Positions 53,457 to 62,400 of a stretch of DNA of 64,000 nt are shown here, piece by piece (within the stretch, counting starts at the first letter, position 1; each line of letters starts with the position of its first letter). The notes below the pieces were generated by a model that was not told where the DNA came from, ran no database searches, and saw only the letters and a list, made by a program, of their open reading frames with translations. This stretch comes from Rhodospirillales bacterium (GTDB lineage: Bacteria; Pseudomonadota; Alphaproteobacteria; Rhodospirillales; Defluviicoccaceae). The stretch is taken from NCBI GenBank assembly GCA_007695045.1, contig REEP01000087.1, positions 62,001 to 126,000 on the forward strand, in the 5' to 3' direction. The position numbers and the translations under genes are program-made.

Positions 53457-54574
53457 GCCGGCACCTGCGGTGTTGTTAACGCACGCAGCACCGTATCGAG
53501 GCGCCGCGCCGCCACCGGCAGATCGTGGTGGCGGCGCACCCGTTCCCAAGCCGTCCGTCCCATGGCCCGGCGGCCGGCGGGATCGTCCAGAAGCCGGCTT
53601 ACGGCTTCGGCGAACACCTCAGGATCGCCGACGGGCACAAGAATACCGGTCGCACCATCCGCCACCACGTCCGGCACGCCGCCGTTGCGGCCCGCCACCA
53701 CCGGCACACCGGCTGCTTGTGCTTCCAGCAGAGCCAGACCGTACGCCTCGTTGACCGCGGGCCAGACGAACAGGTCGGCATCGGCCAGCACCCCCGGCAG
53801 GTCAGACGGACTCGTCTGGCCCCGCCATTGGACGCGCCCGGCGACAGGCTCGAAGGCCGCTGCCACGGCCGCGCGGGCGGCCCCGTCACCCACCACCGTC
53901 AGCCGCCACGGACGATCCCGCAGACGGGCTAGCGCCCGGCCCAGCACTCGGTAGGACGCGAGCTTGTCCCCCGGGCGCATCATCGCCACCGCGACCAAGT
54001 GGGGTGTCGCCACCGTCGGGACGCGTACGCGTGCCGCCGCCAGGAACGGTTCGGCATCGATGAACGGGGTGAGAAAGGCCAGCCGCTCCGGGTCCCCGAT
54101 CAGCATCCTCAGGCAGGGGAGGTCGGCGCTGTTGAGCGCGATCACCCGGTCCGCGTCGGCGATCGCACCCCCCGCCGCAGCGTGACCGTGAGCCCAGGGC
54201 CCGAGCGCTTGTTTCGGTGCGTGCGAGGCCTCGGCCACCACGTAAGGAATGCCGAGCCGCCGGCTCACCACCGGCCCCAGCCAGTCCGGCGCCTTGTGGT
54301 ACACATGATACGTGAACCAGAGTTCGGGACGTCGGCAGGCCGGTCGTGTTGCCATATGGCGGATGACGCGCCCGGCCAGTGCCTCGCCGAGCCGGGCCAC
54401 ACGGCGCTGGCGGTCGGCATCGCCGCGCCGATCATAACTGGTGAACGTTGAGGCCAGCGCGACCGTGTGACCGCCGTATCGCAGCGCCTGCATCAACAGC
54501 CGCGCCATGGTGCGGTCGCCGGACGGCACCGGGTGGTGCGGCGGCTTCATCGGCGCATAGAAGGCGACGCGCAT
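53453..54574 (-). CDS. Glycosyltransferase family 4
   Basis: 373 residues. N-terminus MRVAFYAPMKPPHHPVPSGD with RTMARLLMQALRYGGHTVAL. Donor domain: VAVAMMRPGDKLASYRVL, LTVVGDGAARAAVAAAFE, DLFVWPAVNEAYGLALLEAQ (E-x7-E) and AGVPVVAGRNGGVPDVVADG. The start overlaps the upstream GT4 gene by 28 nt. Confidence 0.92.
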   Translation of the reverse strand: MRVAFYAPMKPPHHPVPSGDRTMARLLMQALRYGGHTVALASTFTSYDRRGDADRQRRVARLGEALAGRVIRHMATRPACRRPELWFTYHVYHKAPDWLGPVVSRRLGIPYVVAEASHAPKQALGPWAHGHAAAGGAIADADRVIALNSADLPCLRMLIGDPERLAFLTPFIDAEPFLAAARVRVPTVATPHLVAVAMMRPGDKLASYRVLGRALARLRDRPWRLTVVGDGAARAAVAAAFEPVAGRVQWRGQTSPSDLPGVLADADLFVWPAVNEAYGLALLEAQAAGVPVVAGRNGGVPDVVADGATGILVPVGDPEVFAEAVSRLLDDPAGRRAMGRTAWERVRRHHDLPVAARRLDTVLRALTTPQVPA

Positions 54575-55815
54575 TGCTCTGGTTCCGCGTGAGGCAGCCC
54601 GAACCGGGCCGCGAGTTGGCCGATCCCCCGCTCGAACGGAAAGTGCTGTCGTACCCGCGCCATCCCCGCCGCGCCGAGACGGGCCCTGAGCGCCGGCGTC
54701 CGGATCAGGCGTTCCAAAGCCGTAGCCAGAGCCGTCGGATCGTCGGGCGGCACCAGCAGCCCCGTTTCCCCGGCCTGGATCAGCTCCGGGATCGCCGCAA
54801 CCCGGCTTGCCACACACGCGAGGCCCTGGCTTTGCGCCTCCATCAGGACGTTGGGAAGCCCGTCCCGATCGCCGTCGGCGGCAACCCGGGACGCGAGAAC
54901 GAACACGTCGGCGGCCCGATAGCGGGCGAGCACCTTTTCCTGCGGCAGAGCGCCCACCCACTGGATATGGTGCGCGATTCCTGCCGCGCCGGCCAGTTCC
55001 CGTAACGATTTCAGGAGCGAACCGTCGCCCACGTGGATAAACCGCCAAGCCAGGCCCGATGGCAGCGCCGCCAGAGCCTTGACCACAACATCATATCCTT
55101 TCTTCTCCACCGCCCGCCCCACCGAGAGCAGGGTCACGGGGTCGTTCGGATCGCCGCCGTCCCGGAACGAGAGCGGGCGCACCGGCAACGGGAACCGACC
55201 GAGGTCGAGGCCGTGGTAGACAAGGCTGATCCGTGCCGGATCCGGCGCCAGCCCGGCGAGGTGATCGGCATTGTAGCGCGAACAGGTCACCAGCCAGCGG
55301 CAGTCCCGGAGTTTCTCCCGCTTCTCCCATTCAGGGATCGTCCACACGTCCTTGGCGTGGGCGGAAACGCTCCACGGCAGGCCCAGGATCATCGCTGCAT
55401 AGCGCGTCACGGACGCCGGTGTGTGCAGGAAGTGGGCGTGCAGCCAGCCCACGTCCGCCGGCATCTCATGGGCCAGAACCAGCGCCTGGCCGAACCGGCG
55501 GATCCGGTTGCGGCCGGGATCGCGCCGCAAATCCCGGAGCCAGACGTCCCGGGCCCGTCGGTAGCCGGGCCGCCGGCGCACGGCCCACCACGCCCGCAGA
55601 ACCCGCACCGGCTGCTCGTGCAGATACTCCGGCAGATAGCTGACCGGCGCCAGGATCTCCCGATGCACCGGGTGCACGGCCGGATCGGTGGGACGCCGGA
55701 GCGAGAACAGGCGCATCGCCATCCCGCGTCGCTCCAGACCCCGAATCTCCTGCGCGATGAACGTCTCGGACAGGCGCGGATAGCCCTTCAGGACAACGGC
55801 AACGACAGCGTCCAC
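54547..55815 (-). CDS. Glycosyltransferase family 4
   Basis: 422 residues. N-terminus VVLKGYPRLSETFIAQEIRG is typical of colanic-acid-type GT4 (WcaL/AmsK group). VGWLHAHFLHTPASVTRYAA and WSVSAHAKDVWTIPEWEK follow. Donor domain: VTLLSVGRAVEKKGYDVVVK, HVGDGSLLKSLRELAG and GDRDGLPNVLMEAQSQGLAC. The start is a GTG at 55815, one base after the upstream stop. Confidence 0.92.
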   Translation of the reverse strand: MDAVVAVVLKGYPRLSETFIAQEIRGLERRGMAMRLFSLRRPTDPAVHPVHREILAPVSYLPEYLHEQPVRVLRAWWAVRRRPGYRRARDVWLRDLRRDPGRNRIRRFGQALVLAHEMPADVGWLHAHFLHTPASVTRYAAMILGLPWSVSAHAKDVWTIPEWEKREKLRDCRWLVTCSRYNADHLAGLAPDPARISLVYHGLDLGRFPLPVRPLSFRDGGDPNDPVTLLSVGRAVEKKGYDVVVKALAALPSGLAWRFIHVGDGSLLKSLRELAGAAGIAHHIQWVGALPQEKVLARYRAADVFVLASRVAADGDRDGLPNVLMEAQSQGLACVASRVAAIPELIQAGETGLLVPPDDPTALATALERLIRTPALRARLGAAGMARVRQHFPFERGIGQLAARFGLPHAEPEQCASPSMRR

Positions 55816-55816
55816 G

Positions 55817-57046
55817 TCACCTCGTCGCGGTCATGGGCGGCGCCGTCTCGGCGGCGGCATCGGGCGAAAACAGCAGACGCCTGGTCATCTCGTTGATCAC
55901 CTCGAGGCCGTCCAGAAGGCCGGGAATGCGCACCTCGGACGGCCGCGGCTGGTGCACCAGGTTACGGATTGCAGCGGCCATCACCGCGGCATCGCGCCGC
56001 TTGTCCACCGCCAGCATGCGCACCAGGCCGAGGGCCTGTGCCCGGGACGCCCGGATGAACTGCTCCGCCCGCGGCACCGACCGTGGCATGATCAAAGCCG
56101 GCTTGTCGAACGACAGGATCTCGCAAAAGGTGTTGTAGCCGCCCATGGCGACGATGCCGGCCGCATCCGCGATCAGGCTCTCGACATGAGCATCGAACAC
56201 GATCGTCTGGACCCGGCCGCCGAGCCGGGCGGCGCGCTCGATGAACGTCGCTTGGTCGCTGGAGCGCATGAACGGGCCTAGGACGATCAGGGCCGGATGC
56301 TCGATCCCGGGATCGTGTTCATAGGCGCGCAGGACCCAGTCCACCACCTCGGCGCCATCGCCGCCGCCGCCGGTGGTCACGAGAATGTACGGCCGCCCGG
56401 CCAGGGATGCGAGTGGACGCGTCGGCCGCTCGACCGGCGACACCGACCGCCTCAGATAGCCGGTGTAGCGAACCTTGCCGATGACATGGGGGGGCAGCGG
56501 CAATCCCTGCAGCGGATTGCACACCGCCGGCAGGCCATAGACCCAGAGGTGGTCGTAGAAATCGGTGAGAGCGGGCAGCGCGTTCTTGCGTTGCCATTCC
56601 TCTGCCAGTACCCGCGGATCATCCATCACATCACGCAGGCCGAGTACCAGTGGCGTGCCGTTCGCCTTCAGCATGGCCAGGGTATCGCGCACCTCGCCGC
56701 GCAAGCCCCAAGGTTCCTTGTCCACCAGGAAGATGTCGGGCGCGAAGGTTTCCGCCGTGTGCTGAATGATGGACGCGCGCAGGTGCAGAGTCTCGTCGAT
56801 GCCGATATCCAGGCTCAACGGCTCATAGTCGCCGTGGCGGAGCTTGATCACGCCGGGTATCCGCACGAAATCCACACGATTGCGAAACCCGAAGCTGCCG
56901 ATGATCGGCGAACCGGAGAGAATCAGGACCGACAAGTCTTTCTGGGCGCCGACCAGGGCATGGGCGATCGCCCGGCACCGGCGCAGGTGGCCGAGGCCGA
57001 ACGAATCGTGGCTGTAAATCAGAAGCCTTGGGTGCTCCTGCCGCAT
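55817..57046 (-). CDS. Glycosyltransferase, GT28/MurG-like, first gene of the minus-strand glycan operon
   Basis: 409 residues. LLIYSHDSFGLGHLRRCRAI is the N-terminal loop. VLILSGSPIIGSFGFRNRVD, IFLVDKEPWGLRGEVRDTL and LVLGLRDVMDDPRVLAEEW fit the COG4671 'predicted glycosyltransferase' family. Donor site: ILVTTGGGGDGAEVVDWVL, IVAMGGYNTFCEILSFDKPA. A GAGGA box lies 6 nt upstream of the ATG. It heads the run of ten same-strand genes ending at 44972. Confidence 0.9.
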   Translation of the reverse strand: MRQEHPRLLIYSHDSFGLGHLRRCRAIAHALVGAQKDLSVLILSGSPIIGSFGFRNRVDFVRIPGVIKLRHGDYEPLSLDIGIDETLHLRASIIQHTAETFAPDIFLVDKEPWGLRGEVRDTLAMLKANGTPLVLGLRDVMDDPRVLAEEWQRKNALPALTDFYDHLWVYGLPAVCNPLQGLPLPPHVIGKVRYTGYLRRSVSPVERPTRPLASLAGRPYILVTTGGGGDGAEVVDWVLRAYEHDPGIEHPALIVLGPFMRSSDQATFIERAARLGGRVQTIVFDAHVESLIADAAGIVAMGGYNTFCEILSFDKPALIMPRSVPRAEQFIRASRAQALGLVRMLAVDKRRDAAVMAAAIRNLVHQPRPSEVRIPGLLDGLEVINEMTRRLLFSPDAAAETAPPMTATR

Positions 57047-57330
57047 TGCGGTCCTCGTGTCTCGCCCCTCTCGGGTTCAGCGGATTCAGCGGAGTATGCC
57101 CTCGCAGTGCATGCCAAGCCACGGTGTGGCGATCAACTTGGCGCGAGGCCCGCTGCACACCCTCATGATGGTAACAACATACGCTTGATTGGAAAGGGGG
57201 CCGCACGCCATGAGTTCGTCATCGCCCCTTTTTTCCACGGTTGGCTTGGGATACGGCAGTCAGGGTGGCCACCTAGCGAAGCAACCGTCGCACGGCACGC
57301 CTGCGCACGAACAGGAAATTTTGAATCGCG
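57047..57330. promoter_or_regulatory. Divergent promoter region of the glycan locus
   Basis: 284 bp between the head genes of two divergent transcription units. No gene is seen. Both units probably start here, which would allow joint control. No clear -35/-10 pair found. Near 57312 an AGGAA box precedes the GTG start of the HAD-IIIC gene. Confidence 0.45.
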
Positions 57331-59262
57331 GTGTTCGAATTCGATCAATATGAGCCCGAACGGCGTGTGCAGCCGCGCCTGACGCCGCCGCCGGACCTCG
57401 CGACTGCGGCCGATATTGCCGAACTCTCGTTCATGGTCTGGGGCGAACATTGCATCGAGTGCGCGGAGCCCGGCTGCTACCAGTCCTGCGGGTTGTATCA
57501 GGCGCGTCCGGACGGCCGCTGCCGCCGCTTTGCCTATGGCATCTACCGGAATCGCGACTTTGCCGGGCTGCGCGGCTACGGTGCCGAGATCACCTTCAAG
57601 ACCTGGGGCAAGCTGGAGGCGGAGGGCAACGCCCTGATGGAGCCGCGACGCACGGTGCTTCGCCGAGAACGCCTGATCGCTTGGGGCGGCGGACCGCTTC
57701 GGACGATGGCGACCCTCGCCTCTTCCGGTGTCGGGGTCGACGGCTGGCGCGACTGGCCGCCGCCGCCACGCAAGATCGCACGACGGCTGCACCGTCACGT
57801 CTCGCCTGCGCATCTGCCCGACGCCTTCCGGATCGACGTCTTTAACCCCTCGGACCGGCCGGTTCCACTCCAGCTGACCATGCGCGTGGTTGCCGACAAC
57901 AGTGCCAGCCACGGTGCCAGCGGACCGTCCCGGATGCCGCCGCCGTATCTGGACCGCTTCGAACTTCCGCCGGGCCTCTCCCGCTTCCATGTCGACGCCA
58001 CCCGGTTCCACCACATCCTGACGTGCGGCCGGCGTTTCAAGATCTCGGTGATGCCGGAAGCGGAGCAGTCCATCACCCTGGTGTTCCTCGCGCTGGATTT
58101 CGTGCGCATGCGGGCCCTCGGTGCCGGTCATGTGAACGATGCGACACCGACCGCGGATGCCGCCGCCCGGCCCGCCGTCAAATGCGTCGTGTTCGATCTG
58201 GATAATACCCTGTGGCATGGCATCCTGGCCGAGGGTGGTGGGCTGGCCCTCCGCACCGGCGTGATTGACCTGTTCCGGCATCTGGATTCCCGCGGCATCC
58301 TGATCAGCATCGCCAGCAAGAACGACCACGCTTCGGCCTGGGCCAAGTTGGAGTCGTTCGGTCTCGCTGATTACGTCCTGCACCCGCGCATCGGCTGGGG
58401 TGCCAAGAGCGCGTCTGTCCGCGCCATCGCCGGGGCGCTGGACATCGGTCTCGATACCTTCATGTTCGTCGATGACAGCCCATTCGAACGGGCCGAAGTG
58501 ACCCAGGCCCTGCCTGACGTGGCGTGCCACGACGCGGCGGATCTGGAGGCACTCATCATTCATCCGCGACTGCAGGGCAGCGGCAGCGGCGAGGCCGGCC
58601 GCCGCCGCGCCTTCTATCGCGAGGCCTTGCAGCGGGATCAGGCGCGTCACGCCTGGTCTGACGATTATCTTGGTTTCCTCCGCGCATGTAACATAGAATT
58701 AACAATTCGCCCGTACCGGACAGGGGACTTCGAGAGGGTGTCGGAACTGGTCCAGCGCACCAACCAGCTCAACTTTTCCGGCCGAAAGTACACGGCGGCG
58801 GATCTGTTGCAGCGCTTGGCCGATCCCGGCCTGGACAAGATCGTGCTGGCATGCCGGGACCGCTATGGCGACTACGGCACCGTGGGCTTCGCACTGGTCG
58901 CCCGCACCGGCGGGGAGGTACGGGTCGACGACCTCATGCTGTCCTGCCGTGTGCAGGGCCGTACCATCGAAGCGGCCCTGTTCCGATGGCTGTGGGACGG
59001 CATGGCGCCGGCAGTACACCGTTCGTTGTGGGTCCGCCTGACCCCCACGCGGCGCAATGGGCCGGCCCGGCAGGTGTTGGAGGACATGGGCTTGCAACCG
59101 GATCCGGCCGGCACCGGGTACCGCTTCAGCGGTGACCGCAGGTTCGACGTGCCCGCCGTGATCGCCGTCGACGACGGCGGTGCCGGCAGGGGTGGAAATC
59201 ATGCGGCGATGCCGTCGGTGTCGGACGGCGATCCGGTCTGCCGCCCGATGACGGACTCCTGA
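57331..59262 (+). CDS. Cys-rich HAD-IIIC (FkbH-like) / GNAT fusion protein
   Basis: 643 residues in three parts. Part one (1-270) carries a cysteine array: Cys41, Cys44, Cys49, Cys53 and Cys64 (GEHCIECAEPGCYQSCGLY, DGRCRRF), spaced C-x2-C-x4-C-x3-C-x10-C, like a metal or Fe-S site, then a beta-rich region. Part two (about 285-430) is a HAD-IIIC domain: CVVFDLDNTLWHGIL, ISIASKNDHASAWAKLE, TFMFVDDSPFERAEV. Part three (about 465-600) is a GNAT-like domain (QRTNQLNFSGRKYTAADLL). FkbH proteins load glyceryl units from 1,3-bisphosphoglycerate onto carriers. The start is a GTG. It probably supplies an acyl or glyceryl modification to the glycan. Confidence 0.88.
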   Translation: MFEFDQYEPERRVQPRLTPPPDLATAADIAELSFMVWGEHCIECAEPGCYQSCGLYQARPDGRCRRFAYGIYRNRDFAGLRGYGAEITFKTWGKLEAEGNALMEPRRTVLRRERLIAWGGGPLRTMATLASSGVGVDGWRDWPPPPRKIARRLHRHVSPAHLPDAFRIDVFNPSDRPVPLQLTMRVVADNSASHGASGPSRMPPPYLDRFELPPGLSRFHVDATRFHHILTCGRRFKISVMPEAEQSITLVFLALDFVRMRALGAGHVNDATPTADAAARPAVKCVVFDLDNTLWHGILAEGGGLALRTGVIDLFRHLDSRGILISIASKNDHASAWAKLESFGLADYVLHPRIGWGAKSASVRAIAGALDIGLDTFMFVDDSPFERAEVTQALPDVACHDAADLEALIIHPRLQGSGSGEAGRRRAFYREALQRDQARHAWSDDYLGFLRACNIELTIRPYRTGDFERVSELVQRTNQLNFSGRKYTAADLLQRLADPGLDKIVLACRDRYGDYGTVGFALVARTGGEVRVDDLMLSCRVQGRTIEAALFRWLWDGMAPAVHRSLWVRLTPTRRNGPARQVLEDMGLQPDPAGTGYRFSGDRRFDVPAVIAVDDGGAGRGGNHAAMPSVSDGDPVCRPMTDS

Positions 59263-59284
59263 GCCTTCTCGGCACCGCGTCCGC

Positions 59285-61912
59285 ATGGAACCGACCTTCT
59301 TTCGCTATATTCTGCGCCATAGCTGGCGGCAACAAATCGTGTTGTTGCTGCTGACGGTGGCATCGTTTCCTTTTCTCTATTACTCGCTCGAGCTGCCCAA
59401 ACGCATCATTAACGACGCCATCGGCGCGACCCAATTCCCGAGAGAGGTGCTCGGACATGACCTTTCTCAGCTCGAATACCTGTGGTTGCTGTGCTTAATT
59501 TTTCTGGCACTGGTCGGCGTTCGGTTTGGTCTTCGCTACTATGTAAACGTCTATAAGGGGCGTCTCGGCGAGCGCATGCTGCGCCGCCTCCGCTACCAGC
59601 TGTTCAGCCGGCTGCTGCGTTTCCCCCTGCCGCATTTCCGCAAGGCCTCCCAGGGCGAGATGATCGCCATGATGACCGGCGAGGTCGAACCCCTCGGCGG
59701 CTTCATCGGCGATGCCATTGCCTTGCCCGCCTTCGAAGGCGGCACCCTGCTCACCATCCTGCTGTTCATGTTCATGCAGGACCCGATTCTGGGCTTGGCC
59801 GCGATCGCGCTGTTCCCGGTGCAGATCTACGTCATTCCGAAGCTGCAGCGTCAGATCAATGCGCTCGCCAAGCAGCGGGTACGGACGGTACGCAAGCTCT
59901 CGGAGCGGATCGGCGAGGTGGTCAGCGGCATCGAGGACGTACACGCCCATGACACCTCCGAGTACGAGCGAGCCGATTTCGCCCGCTGGACCGGCAAGAT
60001 CTACGACATCCGCTACAAAATCTATCGGAAGAAATTTTTTGTCAAGTTCCTGAACAACTTCATCGGTCAACTGACCCCGTTTTTCTTTTTTTCGATCGGC
60101 GGCTACCTTGTGATTACGGGTGATCTGACATTCGGCGCGCTGGTCGCCGTGCTGGCCGCTTACAAGGATGTGGCGGCACCCTGGAAGGAACTGTTGAACT
60201 GGTACCAGCAGAAGGAGGACACCCGCGTCAAATACGAGCAATTGATTGAGCAGTTCATGCCGCCCGGCATGCTGGACGAACACCTGCAGGCCCTGCCGGA
60301 CGGGGATGTTCCCCATCTCGACGGCGACATTGTGGCCAGTAACCTGACCTATGCCGAGGACGAAGGTGTCAGGGTCGTCGAGGGCGCGAGCTTCACCATT
60401 CCGATCGGCGAACGGGTCGCCCTCACGGGCCGCGAAGGCTCGGGCCACAGTACGGTGGCCAAGCTGATCGCGCGCCTGCTGATGCCCACCGCCGGTTCCA
60501 TCCGGATCGGTGGCGCCGACCTGACCGCCCTGCCGGAAGCGGTCACCGGCCGGCGCATCGCCTACGTCGGGCAGTCGCCCGCCATGTTCCAGGGAAGCCT
60601 CCGCGACAATCTGCTCTATGGCCTGAAGCATCAACCGGTGGCGACCGCCAACCCGGACGACGCAGCCAAGCTTCAGAACGACCGATATCGGCAGGAAGCC
60701 ATCGCGGCCGGCACCACCATGAGCGACATGGACGCGGACTGGATCGACGGGGGCAGCCGAACGGACGATGCCTGCGCAGCGCTTGCCCAGCAGATCAAGG
60801 CCGTTCTGGATATCGCCCAACTGGAACCGGACGTGTTCAACTTCGGCCTTCAGGCCTCGTTCGAGCCTCGAGAAAGACCGGAACTGGCCGAGCGCGTGCT
60901 CGAGGCGCGGCACGTGTTGAAACAACGCCTGGACGAGCCGCAATACCAGGGTCTGGTCGAACCGTTCGATTGGGACCGCTACAACACCAACATGACCGTG
61001 GCAGAAAACATCCTGTTTGGCACGCCGGTGGGGCCTGCCTTCGATCTGGAACACATCGCCGAAAACGCGTACATGCGCGCGATACTGCGGGATTGCGGCT
61101 TGATCGAACGCTTCCTGGAGGTGGGGTTGCAGGCGGCACGGCTGACGGTGGAATTGTTCCAGGACATCCAGCCGGGCGACCCTATCTTTGAACGGTTCAG
61201 CTTCATCGATATGGAAACCTTGCCGGACTACCAGGCGGTGGTGCGCCGTGCCGATACCGCGGGGGTCAAGGAGCTCGCCCCAGCGGATCGCGATCTGCTG
61301 CTGGCACTGCCGTTCAAGCTGGTGCCGGCTCGACACCGTCTCGGTCTGCTGGACGAAGCGAGCGAGGAGAGGTTTCTGGAGGCGCGGCGGCGATTTGCCG
61401 AAGGCCTGCCGTCGGACCTGCGCCACTCGGTAGCCTTCTTCGATCCGGCCCGATTGAACCCCGCCGCTTCGGTCCAGGACAATATCCTGTTCGGCCGCCT
61501 GGTCTATGGGCGGCAGCAAAGCCAGCGCGCCGTTGGCACCTTGATCGCTGCCGTCATTGATCAGCTTGACCTCCGCGGCGCCATTCTCGACCTTGGTCTT
61601 CGGGCTGAAGCGGGGATCGCGGGCAGCCGCCTGTCCGCCAGTCAGCGTTCGCGTCTCGCCATCGCCCGGGCACTGTTGAAGCGGCCGGACCTGTTGATCC
61701 TCGATCAGGCCACCGCCACCCTGGATACAGCAACCCAAACCACCGTCATGCGAAAAGTTCTGGACGAACGGATGGGCGGCGGCCTTCTATGGGTGCTGGC
61801 AGAGGGAACCGACACGCAGGCATTCGATCGGGAGATCGTGATGGAACAGGGGCGAGTCGCGTACCAGGGCACACCGCAACCCCAGGATCATCGTCTGTCG
61901 GCCTCGGGATGA
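59285..61912 (+). CDS. ABC exporter-like protein with degenerate, insertion-containing nucleotide-binding domain
   Basis: 875 residues. The N-terminal ABC exporter membrane domain (about 1-330, six helices) has coupling-helix sequence LFSRLLRFPLPHFRKASQGE. The ATPase domain is abnormal. Walker A is GREGSGHST with His388 in place of the essential Lys. The signature is LSASQ instead of LSGGQ. Walker B LLILDQAT has Gln808 in place of catalytic Glu. The H-loop His is Glu (VLAEGTDTQ). About 300 residues are inserted, and the post-Q-loop motif occurs three times (SLRDNLLYGL, TVAENILFGT, SVQDNILFGR). Overlaps the cNMP-binding gene by 4 nt. Confidence 0.88.
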   Translation: MEPTFFRYILRHSWRQQIVLLLLTVASFPFLYYSLELPKRIINDAIGATQFPREVLGHDLSQLEYLWLLCLIFLALVGVRFGLRYYVNVYKGRLGERMLRRLRYQLFSRLLRFPLPHFRKASQGEMIAMMTGEVEPLGGFIGDAIALPAFEGGTLLTILLFMFMQDPILGLAAIALFPVQIYVIPKLQRQINALAKQRVRTVRKLSERIGEVVSGIEDVHAHDTSEYERADFARWTGKIYDIRYKIYRKKFFVKFLNNFIGQLTPFFFFSIGGYLVITGDLTFGALVAVLAAYKDVAAPWKELLNWYQQKEDTRVKYEQLIEQFMPPGMLDEHLQALPDGDVPHLDGDIVASNLTYAEDEGVRVVEGASFTIPIGERVALTGREGSGHSTVAKLIARLLMPTAGSIRIGGADLTALPEAVTGRRIAYVGQSPAMFQGSLRDNLLYGLKHQPVATANPDDAAKLQNDRYRQEAIAAGTTMSDMDADWIDGGSRTDDACAALAQQIKAVLDIAQLEPDVFNFGLQASFEPRERPELAERVLEARHVLKQRLDEPQYQGLVEPFDWDRYNTNMTVAENILFGTPVGPAFDLEHIAENAYMRAILRDCGLIERFLEVGLQAARLTVELFQDIQPGDPIFERFSFIDMETLPDYQAVVRRADTAGVKELAPADRDLLLALPFKLVPARHRLGLLDEASEERFLEARRRFAEGLPSDLRHSVAFFDPARLNPAASVQDNILFGRLVYGRQQSQRAVGTLIAAVIDQLDLRGAILDLGLRAEAGIAGSRLSASQRSRLAIARALLKRPDLLILDQATATLDTATQTTVMRKVLDERMGGGLLWVLAEGTDTQAFDREIVMEQGRVAYQGTPQPQDHRLSASG

Positions 61913-62400
61913 AGAGCGGCGACATGTTGTATGGCGATGTGGTGTCCGTCCTGCGGGGTATCCCGCTCTTTTGCAAGCTGGATCCCGCGAAGCTGAAACT
62001 GCTCGCGTTCTCCAGCACCTACCTCACGTTCGAGGCGGGGGAAGCGCTTTTTCATGAAGGCGACCCGGCCGACGGTGCCTTCGTGATCCGCAGGGGCCAG
62101 GTCGAGGTTCTCAGCGCGGTGGGCGAGAGCCAAGTGGTCGTTGGGACTCTCGGGGAAAACGACCTGTTTGGCGAAATGGCGATCATCCTTAACGAACCGC
62201 GCCTCGCTTCCATTCGCGCGGTGGGTCGGTTGGAAGTGGTCAAGATCGATGCCGAGGTATTCTTGCGCCTGGTCACGGAAAATCCGGATACCGCGCTCGC
62301 CGTGATGCGCTCGTTGAGTGAAAAAATCGTCCGTCTGACCGCGCGTTACAACGACTTGCAGCACCGGCTTTTCGGCTTTCAAAACCCGGCCGAGCACTGA
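61909..62400 (+). CDS. Cyclic-nucleotide-binding domain protein
   Basis: 163 residues, a single cNMP-binding beta-barrel (about 15-135) without helix-turn-helix. ALFHEGDPADGAFVIRRGQV and the phosphate-binding cassette FGEMAIILNEPRLASIRA (Arg present) fit ligand binding. A C-terminal helix follows (ALAVMRSLSEKIVRLTARYN). The ATG overlaps the exporter-like stop (ATGA), so the two are made in a fixed ratio and probably interact. Start 61909 is preferred over upstream in-frame codons inside the exporter gene. Confidence 0.9.
   Translation: MKSGDMLYGDVVSVLRGIPLFCKLDPAKLKLLAFSSTYLTFEAGEALFHEGDPADGAFVIRRGQVEVLSAVGESQVVVGTLGENDLFGEMAIILNEPRLASIRAVGRLEVVKIDAEVFLRLVTENPDTALAVMRSLSEKIVRLTARYNDLQHRLFGFQNPAEH

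Noticed and set aside
52029-53954. 641-codon plus-strand ORF
   Set aside because: Antisense to the deacetylase-like, GT28-like and GT4 genes, all of which have convincing motifs.
59495-61738. 747-codon minus-strand ORF
   Set aside because: Exact antisense shadow of the ABC exporter-like gene, no start signal and no recognisable domain.
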